In this document: piece after piece, positions 14,974 to 23,736 of the stretch
Position numbering within the stretch: position 1 is the stretch's first letter
Layout of the letters: every line of letters starts with the position of its first letter
Origin: Serratia quinivorans
GTDB taxonomy: Bacteria > Pseudomonadota > Gammaproteobacteria > Enterobacterales > Enterobacteriaceae
DNA: 64,000 nt
Direction: 5' to 3'
Assembly (NCBI GenBank): GCA_900457075.1
Contig: UGYN01000002.1
Coordinates: 1,364,001-1,428,000, forward strand
Program-made: the position numbers and the translations under genes
Notes under the pieces: model-generated
What the model was told of the DNA's origin: nothing
Seen by the model: only the letters and a program-made list of their open reading frames with translations
The model's database searches: none

Positions 14974-17071
14974 CAGCGGGCAGGAACTGGAGTCACAAAA
15001 CGAGATAATTAAAGGGCTCGAAGCGATCGAAAAACAGACCAGCGCTCTGATGAAGCAGTTGCGTCAACCCCTTGGTAATAAAAGTCTATACAACATGCTG
15101 GGTAATGATATTCGACGTGCGGAGAAAAACCTGAAAATCCTGCATCAGCAGGAAAATGGCATCGATTCATTCAGGAAAAATAATCAGGAACTGGTTAAAA
15201 CCAATAAATTATTGACGGCATCGCGGAAAAAATATTCCGTGCTTGAAACGTTGGCAAAAGGTAGCGCGCCGGGTCAACATTCCCAACAAATGAATAGCGA
15301 AGTTGCGCTGGTGGCGGAAACCATTAGCGCTTTGGAGAAAAAGCACGGACTGCTCAAAACCATCGATCGCAACCAGCGCGATAGCCTGACCAGGCAAGGT
15401 ATTAATCTTAAGTCACTCAGCAACGAGCAACGACAGCTTCGCGACAAAAAAATCAATGCCAATGCCGCTATTGTCTCGATGAAAAACCAACGGCAGGTGA
15501 TGACCGGCCAGAGATTCAGCACCGCACATGCCGCTAATCAGAATCGCCGTGAAAACCTCAGCAAAATAAACAACGCTAGTGCCGCGGGCTTCACCATCGC
15601 AAAAACGGCCGCCATCGGCGGAGCCAGGTTGCTGGCTCCAGGTGTTAATTTCGAAAAACAGCTTTCTCAATTGCAGGCGCAACTCAAGCTGGATAAATCC
15701 GATCCGCAACTTGCCGCACTGAGTCAGCAGGCACGCAGTATGGGCCAATCTGGCACCTCACCGGATAAAACAATCCAGGCGCAAACGGCACTGGCTAAAA
15801 AAGGGTTAGGTGCCAATGAAATCATGGGGGCATCACCTGCCGCGCTCAGGCTGTCGAATGCCACAGACAGCGGCGTCAATGAGACTGTCGAGGCGATGAC
15901 CGCGGTGCAGAACGCTTTTAATCTGCCCGCCGACCAGTTCGATCGGATTGCCGATGTGCTGGCACTAGCCAGCAGCCAATATGGTATGACGGTACAATCC
16001 GTCGGTGCAGCCTTGAAAAGCAAAGCAGTCTCAGGGACCGACCTGTTCACTGCGGCGCAAAGAATTGCCCCCGCAGGCACAGAAAAACTGCAGGCCAACC
16101 AGGTTGGCGGTGCCGCGCAGCATTTGGTCACCGTCAAAGGCGACAATTTGGATGGGGACATCCAAAAGTTGTTTGCCTCCTGGGACAGCCTGCGGATCAA
16201 TTTGTTTTCCGGCCAAAGCGCAGCCCTGCGGGAGCTGACCCAAACGGCGGCGCAATGGTTGGTGCAACTGAATTCCTGGGTGACCAGTAACCCCGCATTG
16301 GCCAGCACCTTGTTGCAAGTCGCCGGCGGACTCACGTTATTGCTTGGTGGGCTTAGCGGCGTCAGCCTGGTCGCCACTCAGGTACTCCAGGGGTTCACCA
16401 TCATTAACGGCGCAATCCTCAAAGCCGGACAGGCCATGATTTGGCTGGGGCGCATGGCAATGGCCAACCCATTGCTGGCCATTGTCGGCTTGATTGCCAT
16501 TGCGGCTTTTGCGGTGATCGAAAACTGGGACAAGCTGGCACCATTCTTTAGCAATCTGTGGGAGAGCATCTCTGCTGGATGCAAAGCAATGGAGAAGTAC
16601 ATTACGGACACCATTGATAGCTGGATAAAAAAATTCATGTCGCTGACTGACTGGCTCCCCGATTGGATGTCATTTGGCAGTAAAAACAGCGCTACAGGCC
16701 ATACCGAAAATCAAGATGACGACGATGGCTTTTCGTTCGCCGGCAAGTTCGATTCGGGCGGGAGTATTCCTGCCGGGCAATTTGGCCTTGTGGGTGAAAA
16801 CGGCCCGGAACTGATCGGTGGTCCGGTGCAGGTGACCAGTCGTCGCCGTACGGCAGCGATGTCGGCAGCATTGCTGTCGCTCAGTGCCCCGGTGATGGCA
16901 GCCTCGCCGGCACCGGTTTCACCCGCAACGCAGATCCAAATCCCGTCAGTCACTATCAATATCACCGCCAGCGCCGGCCAGAGTGAGCAAGATATCGGTC
17001 GTGAAGTCGCGCGGCAATTTGAGTTGCTGACGCGACGTCAGGCCGCAGATGCTCGCAGCCGAATGAGTTAA
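14966..17071 (+). CDS. T: Tail tape measure protein T
   Basis: A 701-residue tape measure protein of the P2 gpT type; P2 T is 815, so this tail is predicted to be shorter if length scales with protein length. The N-terminal ~230 residues form charged helices and coiled coil (KQTSALMKQLRQPL, LRDKKINANAAIVSMKNQRQ). A TP901-type core follows (residues ~230-420, LSQQARSMGQSGTSPDKTIQ). Hydrophobic helices lie near 440-480 and 495-518 (MANPLLAIVGLIAIAAFAVI). The C-terminal part has the GEFGLVGENGPELIG-like segment seen here as GQFGLVGENGPELIGGPVQV. It overlaps E' by 8 bp. Confidence 0.93.
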   Translation: MSNSGQELESQNEIIKGLEAIEKQTSALMKQLRQPLGNKSLYNMLGNDIRRAEKNLKILHQQENGIDSFRKNNQELVKTNKLLTASRKKYSVLETLAKGSAPGQHSQQMNSEVALVAETISALEKKHGLLKTIDRNQRDSLTRQGINLKSLSNEQRQLRDKKINANAAIVSMKNQRQVMTGQRFSTAHAANQNRRENLSKINNASAAGFTIAKTAAIGGARLLAPGVNFEKQLSQLQAQLKLDKSDPQLAALSQQARSMGQSGTSPDKTIQAQTALAKKGLGANEIMGASPAALRLSNATDSGVNETVEAMTAVQNAFNLPADQFDRIADVLALASSQYGMTVQSVGAALKSKAVSGTDLFTAAQRIAPAGTEKLQANQVGGAAQHLVTVKGDNLDGDIQKLFASWDSLRINLFSGQSAALRELTQTAAQWLVQLNSWVTSNPALASTLLQVAGGLTLLLGGLSGVSLVATQVLQGFTIINGAILKAGQAMIWLGRMAMANPLLAIVGLIAIAAFAVIENWDKLAPFFSNLWESISAGCKAMEKYITDTIDSWIKKFMSLTDWLPDWMSFGSKNSATGHTENQDDDDGFSFAGKFDSGGSIPAGQFGLVGENGPELIGGPVQVTSRRRTAAMSAALLSLSAPVMAASPAPVSPATQIQIPSVTINITASAGQSEQDIGREVARQFELLTRRQAADARSRMS

Positions 17072-17087
17072 TTGAGGAGAAAAAACC

Positions 17088-17561
17088 ATGATGCTTACCC
17101 TCGGCATGTTTGTTTTTATGCTGAAAACCGTGCCCTACCAGAGCATGCAGCGCAGCAGCAGTTTCCGCTGGCCAACCAACGCACGCATCGGCCAGCGCCC
17201 TTCCGCGCAGTTTTTGGGTGCCGACAGCGAAAAAATCACCCTGACAGGGGTGTTGATGCCGGAAGTCACCGGCGGAGCACTGTCGTTGATGACGTTGCAA
17301 CTGATGGCTTCTCAGGGACGAGCCTGGCCGCTAATTGAAGGCAGCGGCACCATTTATGGCATGTATGTCATTGAGAACATAGCTGAAACTAAAACCCAGC
17401 TTTTCTCTAACGGTAGCGCCCGGCAGATTGAGTTCACCATCAACCTGATGCGCGTTGATGAGTCACTGATCAGTATGTTTGGCGATCTGCACCAGCAGGC
17501 GCTGGATTTGGCCGACAAGGCAGGGCAAGGCGTGCAACGCATTGGGGGGTTGCTGTCGTGA
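17088..17561 (+). CDS. U: Tail protein U
   Basis: A 157-residue protein of the P2 gpU family (P2 159 residues), starting MMLTLGMFVFMLKTVPYQSM with a GAGGAG site upstream. It is needed for tail assembly between the tape measure and gpD. A family block is seen in GRAWPLIEGSGTIYGMYVIE. The stop codon overlaps the GTG start of D. Confidence 0.94.
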   Translation: MMLTLGMFVFMLKTVPYQSMQRSSSFRWPTNARIGQRPSAQFLGADSEKITLTGVLMPEVTGGALSLMTLQLMASQGRAWPLIEGSGTIYGMYVIENIAETKTQLFSNGSARQIEFTINLMRVDESLISMFGDLHQQALDLADKAGQGVQRIGGLLS

Positions 17562-18649
17562 TCACCCAAACGCCATTGCCTATAGGGGCGCAAGTAGCCC
17601 CGGACTATGCCCTATTTCTGCAACAGCAGGACGTGACGGAAACCTTCAGGCACCGGTTGCTATCCCTTACCCTGACTGATAACCGGGGTTTCACCGCCGA
17701 CCAGTTGGTTCTTGAACTTGACGATACCGATGGTCAGGTGGTGATGCCGGCACGTAATCAGGTGATTACCCTAAAGCTAGGCTGGAAAGGCCAAGGGTTA
17801 GTCAATAAGGGCAAGTTCACCATTGATGAAGTAGAACATCAGGGTGCGCCGGACAAACTCACCCTGCGCGCCCGCAGCGTCGACTTTAGAGGTTCGATGA
17901 ACACCGCTCGCGATCGTTCTTATCATGACAAAACTCTGGGGGAGATCGTCAATGAGATAGCGAACCGCTACCGTATGGGTAACACGCTGGCGGCGGGACT
18001 GGCCGAAATAAAGATATCCCACATTGACCAGGCTCAAGAAACAGATGCCGCATTCATTACCCGGCTAGCCACCATGAATGGCGCGGTAGCAGCTATCAAA
18101 GATGAGCGCCTGCTGTTTCTCATCCCAGGCTCAGGCCAAACAGTTTCAGGCAAACCCATAGCACCGCTTATCCTGCAGCGTAGAGACGGCGACCAGCACT
18201 ATTTTAACCTGGCCGATAGAGGAAATTACTCCGGCGTTCGCGCCAAATGGCAGGATACCGAGCACGCCCAACAGCAACAGTTGACAGTACAACGTCAAAA
18301 TGGCGCCGCCGACAACGCAGAAAGCTCCAACTATCTCGCGGGGGACAGCGATAACGTTTTCACCTTACCCAGGGTCTATACCAACAAAGAGGCCGCCATT
18401 CGGGCAGCCAAGGCAAAATGGGAACGAATCCAACAGGGAAGCGTGCAGTTCTCTATCAATCTGGCAATGGGCCGGCCCGAACTTTATCCGGAGATGCCTA
18501 TTCAGGTACGCGGATTCAAAGAGGCCATCGATCGGCAAAGCTGGATAATCAATACGGTGGTTCACACGTTAAACGGCAGTGGTTATGTCACCAAAATCGC
18601 TCTCGATGTGCTGACTCAACGGGTTGAGTTCGCCATTATCGAATCTTGA
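17558..18649 (+). CDS. D: Tail hub protein D
   Basis: A 363-residue protein of the P2 gpD family (late control protein D; P2 387 residues). It starts with GTG 17558 overlapping the U stop. It is the baseplate hub that links the tube to the spike, related to T4 gp27-type hubs (ARNQVITLKLGWKGQGLVNK, SHIDQAQETDAAFITRLATM). It is the last structural tail gene. An 88-bp gap with an operator and a likely promoter separates it from ogr. Confidence 0.94.
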   Translation: MITQTPLPIGAQVAPDYALFLQQQDVTETFRHRLLSLTLTDNRGFTADQLVLELDDTDGQVVMPARNQVITLKLGWKGQGLVNKGKFTIDEVEHQGAPDKLTLRARSVDFRGSMNTARDRSYHDKTLGEIVNEIANRYRMGNTLAAGLAEIKISHIDQAQETDAAFITRLATMNGAVAAIKDERLLFLIPGSGQTVSGKPIAPLILQRRDGDQHYFNLADRGNYSGVRAKWQDTEHAQQQQLTVQRQNGAADNAESSNYLAGDSDNVFTLPRVYTNKEAAIRAAKAKWERIQQGSVQFSINLAMGRPELYPEMPIQVRGFKEAIDRQSWIINTVVHTLNGSGYVTKIALDVLTQRVEFAIIES

Positions 18650-18668
18650 TTTTCATTTGAGCTTTAAT

Positions 18669-18682
18669 CTTGCTTTTGCAAG
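18669..18682. promoter_or_regulatory. Candidate CI operator at the ogr promoter
   Basis: A perfect palindrome CTTGC-TTTT-GCAAG. It shares the core GCTTTTGCAAG with the two copies at 25-36 and 479-490 and lies in the promoter region of the late activator gene (possible -10 boxes TATTAT at 18692-18697 and TATAAC at 18704-18709). In phage 186 CI represses the equivalent gene B directly, which is the arrangement this suggests. Confidence 0.5.
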
Positions 18683-18737
18683 TTATTGGGCTATTATAAG
18701 TCATATAACTTGATGCAGTCGAAAGAGGGATTCAACT

Positions 18738-18956
18738 ATGATGCACTGTCCACTTTGCGGTAGCGTGGCCCATACTCGTTCCAGCCGTTACCTCAGTGAA
18801 GCGACCAAAGAGCGCTACCACCAATGCCAGAACATTAACTGTAGCTGCACCTTTGCCACGCATGAGTCCGTCGCGCGAGTGATTGTGAAGCCTGGCGATA
18901 TTGTTCCGGCTCAGCCGCACCCGGAAAAAAGTAAACAGCGTGTCGCGGCGCTGTAA
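18738..18956 (+). CDS. ogr: Ogr/Delta/NucC-type late gene activator
   Basis: A 72-residue zinc-binding activator, the same length as P2 Ogr and closely similar: HCPLCGSVAHTRSSRYLSEA and TKERYHQCQNINCSCTF. The metal ligands are C4, C7, C30 and C35. The protein binds TTGT-N12-ACAA dyads upstream of late promoters and contacts the RNA polymerase alpha subunit. Three such dyads lie in this locus. The Serratia marcescens relative NucC also activates host genes (nuclease, bacteriocin 28b), so regulation outside the element is possible. It has its own promoter region after D and is followed by a terminator and the core gene rplS. Confidence 0.95.
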   Translation: MMHCPLCGSVAHTRSSRYLSEATKERYHQCQNINCSCTFATHESVARVIVKPGDIVPAQPHPEKSKQRVAAL

Positions 18957-18964
18957 CGCAAAGA

Positions 18965-18986
18965 GCCTGCCACCGCAGGCTTTTTT
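18965..18986 (+). terminator. Terminator after ogr
   Basis: GCCTGC (18965-18970), loop CACC, GCAGGC (18975-18980), then six T. It marks the functional right end of the tail element. Confidence 0.9.
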
Positions 18987-19051
18987 ATATCTGCGTAAAC
19001 TTACTTTTCCGAAAATAAATCTTGCAAATGCAATCAACAGATTTTAAGCAT

Positions 19052-19081
19052 AAAAAAAGGGGTCGGCATATTGCCAACCCC
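19052..19081 (-). terminator. Terminator of the rpsP-rimM-trmD-rplS operon
   Basis: On the minus strand a GGGGTTGGCA / TGCCGACCCC stem with loop ATA is followed by seven U. It lies 30 bp after the rplS stop. Confidence 0.9.
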
Positions 19082-19110
19082 TTCATAGTTATTAACTTTT
19101 GGATGCAGCG

Positions 19111-19482
<372 letters not shown>

Positions 19483-19521
19483 CTAGGTAAACTGATATAT
19501 CGGTCCCGTCGAGCCAATTGC

Positions 19522-20289
19522 TCAGACGTTCCCTTCATAGTCCTGCTGCTTGGTCTGATGTTCCCGTTGGAACTCAGCCAGCAACACCGCTTGCTCGTCA
19601 GTCAGAGCTAGGCTTTCCAGAAGTTCAGGTCTTCTAAGCCAGGTACGGCCCAGCGACTGCTTTAAGCGCCAGCGACGTATCTCGGCATGGTTGCCCGACA
19701 GTAAAACTGGCGGAACCTCCATCCCTTCCAACACCTCAGGACGGGTATAGTGCGGGCAGTCCAGCAATCCATCGGCAAAAGAGTCCTCTTCTGCTGAAGC
19801 CTGATGGCCCAACACACCCGGTATAAAGCGGGCGACTGAATCAATCAGGGTCATTGCCGGCAGTTCCCCGCCGCTGAGGACGTAATCGCCGATTGACCAT
19901 TCTTCATCAATTTCGGTTTGGATTACGCGCTCGTCTACCCCTTCATAACGACCGCACACCAGAATCATCTTCGGGTTGGCCGCCAGTTCGCACACGCCGG
20001 TTTGATCCAGCTTGCGCCCCTGAGGTGACAGATAAATCACCTTTGCTCCCTCGCCTGCCGCTGCTTTTGCTGCATGAATGGCTTCCCGCAAGGGTTGCAC
20101 CATCATCAGCATTCCCGGGCCGCCGCCATAAGGGCGATCGTCCACGGTACGATGCCGGTCGTAGGTGAAGTCACGTGGACTCCAACACTGCACGCTCAGC
20201 AGGCCATTTTTTACTGCCCGGCCAGTCACCCCGTAATCGGTGATCGCGCGGAACATCTCAGGAAACAGGCTTACAATACCAATGAACAC
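19522..20289 (-). CDS. trmD: tRNA (guanine-37-N1)-methyltransferase
   Basis: A 255-residue SPOUT methyltransferase ([20 protein letters not shown]). [16 protein letters not shown] and the knotted SAM site [15 protein letters not shown] are visible. It methylates G37 next to the anticodon of tRNAs for Leu, Pro and Arg and so prevents +1 frameshifting. It is the third gene of the rpsP operon. Confidence 0.98.
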   Translation of the reverse strand: MFIGIVSLFPEMFRAITDYGVTGRAVKNGLLSVQCWSPRDFTYDRHRTVDDRPYGGGPGMLMMVQPLREAIHAAKAAAGEGAKVIYLSPQGRKLDQTGVCELAANPKMILVCGRYEGVDERVIQTEIDEEWSIGDYVLSGGELPAMTLIDSVARFIPGVLGHQASAEEDSFADGLLDCPHYTRPEVLEGMEVPPVLLSGNHAEIRRWRLKQSLGRTWLRRPELLESLALTDEQAVLLAEFQREHQTKQQDYEGNV

Positions 20290-20341
20290 AAGCCAATCCC
20301 CTTACTGTCATTCCACTTGTTTCGACCGTTTAATTCGGAGG

Positions 20342-20890
20342 TCAAAAACCAGGATCCCAATCTGCTTCAATCACGCGAGCAGTGAGATCGACTTTCTTGA
20401 TAACCTGCCCATGAAGAAACGGGACCAACCGCTCCTTCATACCGAATGCATCTTTCAGGTTTGCCCGCACGACCATGACGTCGTTAGAACCGGTTTCCAT
20501 CATATCGATGACTTTACCCAGTTCGTATCCGGAAGTGGTGACTACCTGGCAGCCCATAAGGTCTTTCCAGTAGTAATCATCGCCTTCCAGCGGAGGCAAC
20601 TGCTCGGAATCTACGACAATTTCGCAATTGGTCAGTAGATTCGCAGCATCCCGATCGTCAATGCCTTTGACCTTGATGATCAGATCCTGACTGTGGCGTT
20701 TCCAGTCTTCCAACTCGACAAACTGCCACTGACCAGAGCGCTGGATTAACCAGGGCTGATAGTCAAATATGCTTTCGGCGTTCTCGGTGGATGAAAACAC
20801 TCTGAGCCAACCACGGATGCCGTAAGTAGACCCCATCTTACCGAGTACAATCGGCTGCTTAGGTGCTACCGGTTTGAGTTGCTTGCTCAT
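20342..20890 (-). CDS. rimM: Ribosome maturation factor RimM
   Basis: A 182-residue protein with the RimM beta-barrel and PRC-barrel domains ([40 protein letters not shown]; ending [10 protein letters not shown]). It helps 30S maturation by binding S19. The start at 20890 ([10 protein letters not shown]) matches the E. coli protein; the frame is open three codons further. It follows rpsP by 18 bp. Confidence 0.97.
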   Translation of the reverse strand: MSKQLKPVAPKQPIVLGKMGSTYGIRGWLRVFSSTENAESIFDYQPWLIQRSGQWQFVELEDWKRHSQDLIIKVKGIDDRDAANLLTNCEIVVDSEQLPPLEGDDYYWKDLMGCQVVTTSGYELGKVIDMMETGSNDVMVVRANLKDAFGMKERLVPFLHGQVIKKVDLTARVIEADWDPGF

Positions 20891-20908
20891 TGCCACCACC
20901 GCGACAGA

Positions 20909-21157
20909 TTAAGCTGCTTTCTTAGCGTCTTTGATCAGCGCGTGAACGCGATCAGAAACGGTAGCACCCAGACCAACCCAGTGCTCAATGCGATCCAGGT
21001 CCAGACGCAGTGCTTCAGCCTGACCAGATGCGATTGGGTTGAAGAAACCTACACGCTCGATGAAACGACCATCACGAGCATTGCGGCTGTCGGTCACTAC
21101 TACTTGATAGAACGGACGCTTTTTTGCGCCGCCACGTGCCAAACGAATTGTTACCAT
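20909..21157 (-). CDS. rpsP: 30S ribosomal protein S16
   Basis: An 82-residue S16 protein ([40 protein letters not shown]). It is the first gene of the operon with rimM, trmD and rplS, with its promoter in the 216-bp gap to ffh. Confidence 0.98.
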   Translation of the reverse strand: MVTIRLARGGAKKRPFYQVVVTDSRNARDGRFIERVGFFNPIASGQAEALRLDLDRIEHWVGLGATVSDRVHALIKDAKKAA

Positions 21158-21183
21158 AACATCCTCTTTAGTTAATAAAACAG

Positions 21184-21212
21184 CCGGGCCCCATTGAGGG
21201 AACGGGGCCCGG
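21184..21212 (-). terminator. GC-rich hairpin between ffh and rpsP
   Basis: CCGGGCCCC (21184-21192) and GGGGCCCGG (21204-21212) form a 9-bp stem. On the minus strand it is followed by CTGTTTTATT, a weak U-tract, 27 bp before the rpsP start. It could be the leader attenuator of the rpsP operon or a weak terminator of ffh read-through. Confidence 0.55.
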
Positions 21213-21373
21213 TTGCAATATAAAAAGCCCGAAAATTTTACTCATTTTGGCGCAAAAAGCAATCGAAAGCGTAGTTCGTCGTCAACTACTTTTTTTCGCC
21301 GGTAATATTTCGGGCGGTTTTCACCGCGAACGGCAAATGCTTAAACAGGCTCACCCCAGAGGGCAAGCGGCTG

Positions 21374-22735
21374 TCAGCGGCCTGGGAAGCCCGGCGGCAT
21401 CATACCTTTCATGCCGCGCATCATCTTCGCCATTCCGCCTTTCTTCATCTTTTTCATCATGCGTTGCATGTCGTCGAACTGCTTTAACAAGCGGTTAACA
21501 TCCTGCACCTGCATGCCGGAACCCACCGCAATACGACGCTTGCGCGAACCTTTGATGATTTCCGGTTTGGCGCGCTCTTTCAGCGTCATCGAGTTGATCA
21601 TCGCCTCCATGCGCACCAAAACCTTGTCGTCCATCTGCGACTTTACATTGTCCGGCAGTTGGCCGGCGCCGGGCAGTTTGCTCAGCATGCTGGCCATACC
21701 GCCCATGTTACGCATCTGTTTGAGCTGCTCCAGGAAGTCGGTCAGATCGAAACCGTCGCCCTTCTTCAGCTTGTTAGCCAGTTTTTCCGCCTGTTCGCGG
21801 TCAACTTTGCTTTCGATATCTTCGATCAGCGACAGCACGTCGCCCATGCCGAGAATGCGTGACGCCACGCGGTCCGGATGGAATGGCTCCAGCGCTTCGG
21901 TTTTCTCACCCACGCCGAGGAACTTGATCGGTTTGCCGGTAATGTGACGAATGGACAGCGCAGCACCGCCGCGCGCGTCACCATCGACCTTGGTCAGCAC
22001 CACGCCGGTCAGCGGCAGCGCCTCGTTAAAGGCCTTGGCGGTGTTGGCCGCATCCTGGCCGGTCATGGCGTCGACCACAAACAGGGTTTCCACCGGCTTG
22101 ATCGCCGCGTGCACCTGTTTGATCTCATCCATCATCGCTTCGTCAACGTGCAAACGGCCGGCGGTATCGACGATCAGAACATCGTAGAATTTCAGCTTGG
22201 CCTGTTGCAGTGCACGGTTAACGATGTCGATCGGCTTTTCTTTAACATCGGACGGGAAGAAGTCGATGCCGACGCTTTCCGCCAGCGTTTCCAACTGTTT
22301 GATCGCCGCTGGGCGATAAACGTCAGCGGAAACCACCAACACTTTTTTCTTCTGTTTTTCTTTCAGGAACTTGCCGAGCTTGGCGACGCTGGTGGTTTTA
22401 CCGGCGCCCTGCAGGCCCGCCATCAGCACCACTGCCGGCGGCTGTGCCGCCAGGTTCAGCTCGGTGTTCACTTCGCCCATCGCGGAAATCAGTTCGCTCT
22501 TGACGATTTTGACGAACTCTTGCCCCGGCGTCAGGCTTTTGTTGACTTCATGACCTACCGCGCTTTCTTTTACGCGATTGATAAAGTCCCGCACCACCGG
22601 CAGCGCAACGTCCGCTTCCAGCAATGCCATGCGCACTTCACGCAGGGTTTCCTTGATATTTTCTTCGGTCAGCCGCCCACGGCCGCTGATATTGCGCAGG
22701 GTGCGCGACAAACGATCGGTTAAATTTTCAAACAT
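21374..22735 (-). CDS. ffh: Signal recognition particle protein Ffh
   Basis: A 453-residue SRP54-type GTPase: N domain, G domain with GLQGAGKTTSVAKL and DTAGRLHVDE, and a methionine-rich M domain ending MKKMKKGGMAKMMRGMKGMM. With 4.5S RNA it directs nascent membrane proteins to FtsY. It is divergent from ypjD. Confidence 0.98.
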   Translation of the reverse strand: MFENLTDRLSRTLRNISGRGRLTEENIKETLREVRMALLEADVALPVVRDFINRVKESAVGHEVNKSLTPGQEFVKIVKSELISAMGEVNTELNLAAQPPAVVLMAGLQGAGKTTSVAKLGKFLKEKQKKKVLVVSADVYRPAAIKQLETLAESVGIDFFPSDVKEKPIDIVNRALQQAKLKFYDVLIVDTAGRLHVDEAMMDEIKQVHAAIKPVETLFVVDAMTGQDAANTAKAFNEALPLTGVVLTKVDGDARGGAALSIRHITGKPIKFLGVGEKTEALEPFHPDRVASRILGMGDVLSLIEDIESKVDREQAEKLANKLKKGDGFDLTDFLEQLKQMRNMGGMASMLSKLPGAGQLPDNVKSQMDDKVLVRMEAMINSMTLKERAKPEIIKGSRKRRIAVGSGMQVQDVNRLLKQFDDMQRMMKKMKKGGMAKMMRGMKGMMPPGFPGR

Positions 22736-22904
22736 CGTCTCTTGCTCAACGTGTAATGACAGGCCGCTCTGGCGACATAATTGCGGCGATTATAACACGA
22801 AGCTAAGAGGATCTCTGCCTCAGCGTTGGAGATCGGTTGGAGTGGGACGCGCACGACGCTATACTGACAATCCAATTCACCACGCCGAAGCAAAATTAAA
22901 CGCT

Positions 22905-23696
22905 ATGCCAGTTTTCTCCATTGTGGCTTTGATCGCCTACCTGCTCAGCCTTGGACTGATTATTCCCAGCTTGTTGCGGAAGAACAGCGCATACCGTCGG
23001 CTTGCTCTCGTCTCGGCGGTGGTGGCACTGGTTTGCCACGCCATCGCACTGCAGCAGCGTATTTTTGACGTTAGCGCCGGACAAAATCTCAGCTTGCTGA
23101 ACATCGGTTCGATAGTCAGCCTGATCATCTGTTCGGTCATGACCTTTGTCGCCTCGCGCGATCGCGGCTGGTTCCTGCTGCCGATTGTTTATAGCTTCGC
23201 GATGATCAATCTGGCCTTCGCCAGCTTTATGCCGGGTGAGTTCATTACCCATCTTGAAGCCAGTCCGGAACTGATGGTGCATATTGGCCTGGCGCTGTTC
23301 TCCTACGCTACGTTAATTATTGCCGCGCTGTATGCGCTGCAACTGGCCTGGCTGGACTACCTGCTAAAAAACAAAAAACTGTCGTTCAGCGCCGACATGC
23401 CACCACTGATGAGCATCGAACGCAAAATGTTCCACATCACTCAGATCGGTGTCGTGTTGCTCACGCTCACGTTATGCACCGGCCTGCTGTATATGGATAA
23501 CCTGTTCAGCAAAGAAAACGTGCACAAGGCCGTGCTGTCGATCATGGCATGGTTTGTCTATATCGTTTTGCTGTGGGGCCATTACCATGAAGGCTGGCGT
23601 GGCCGCCGTGTCGTGTGGTTCAGCTTTGCCGGCGCCTTTCTGCTAACGCTGGCCTACTTCGGCAGCCGTCTGATCCAGCAAGTGATGGTTCGCTAA
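22905..23696 (+). CDS. ypjD: Inner membrane protein YpjD (CcsA-like cytochrome assembly family)
   Basis: A 263-residue membrane protein with about eight hydrophobic segments and the conserved WGHYHEGWRGRRVVWF block of the CcsA/YpjD family. The ATG 22905 (MPVFSIVALIAYLLSLGLII) matches the E. coli start; upstream in-frame codons overlap the ffh promoter region. It is followed by corB with a 40-bp gap, as in E. coli. The function of YpjD is not firmly known; the family handles haem in cytochrome c maturation. Confidence 0.93.
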   Translation: MPVFSIVALIAYLLSLGLIIPSLLRKNSAYRRLALVSAVVALVCHAIALQQRIFDVSAGQNLSLLNIGSIVSLIICSVMTFVASRDRGWFLLPIVYSFAMINLAFASFMPGEFITHLEASPELMVHIGLALFSYATLIIAALYALQLAWLDYLLKNKKLSFSADMPPLMSIERKMFHITQIGVVLLTLTLCTGLLYMDNLFSKENVHKAVLSIMAWFVYIVLLWGHYHEGWRGRRVVWFSFAGAFLLTLAYFGSRLIQQVMVR

Positions 23697-23736
23697 GCCC
23701 TCAGGCTATCTTTCTCCATACATAAGGAATACCGCG

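Noticed and set aside
21878..22723. A 281-codon plus-strand frame
   Set aside because: Antisense shadow of ffh.
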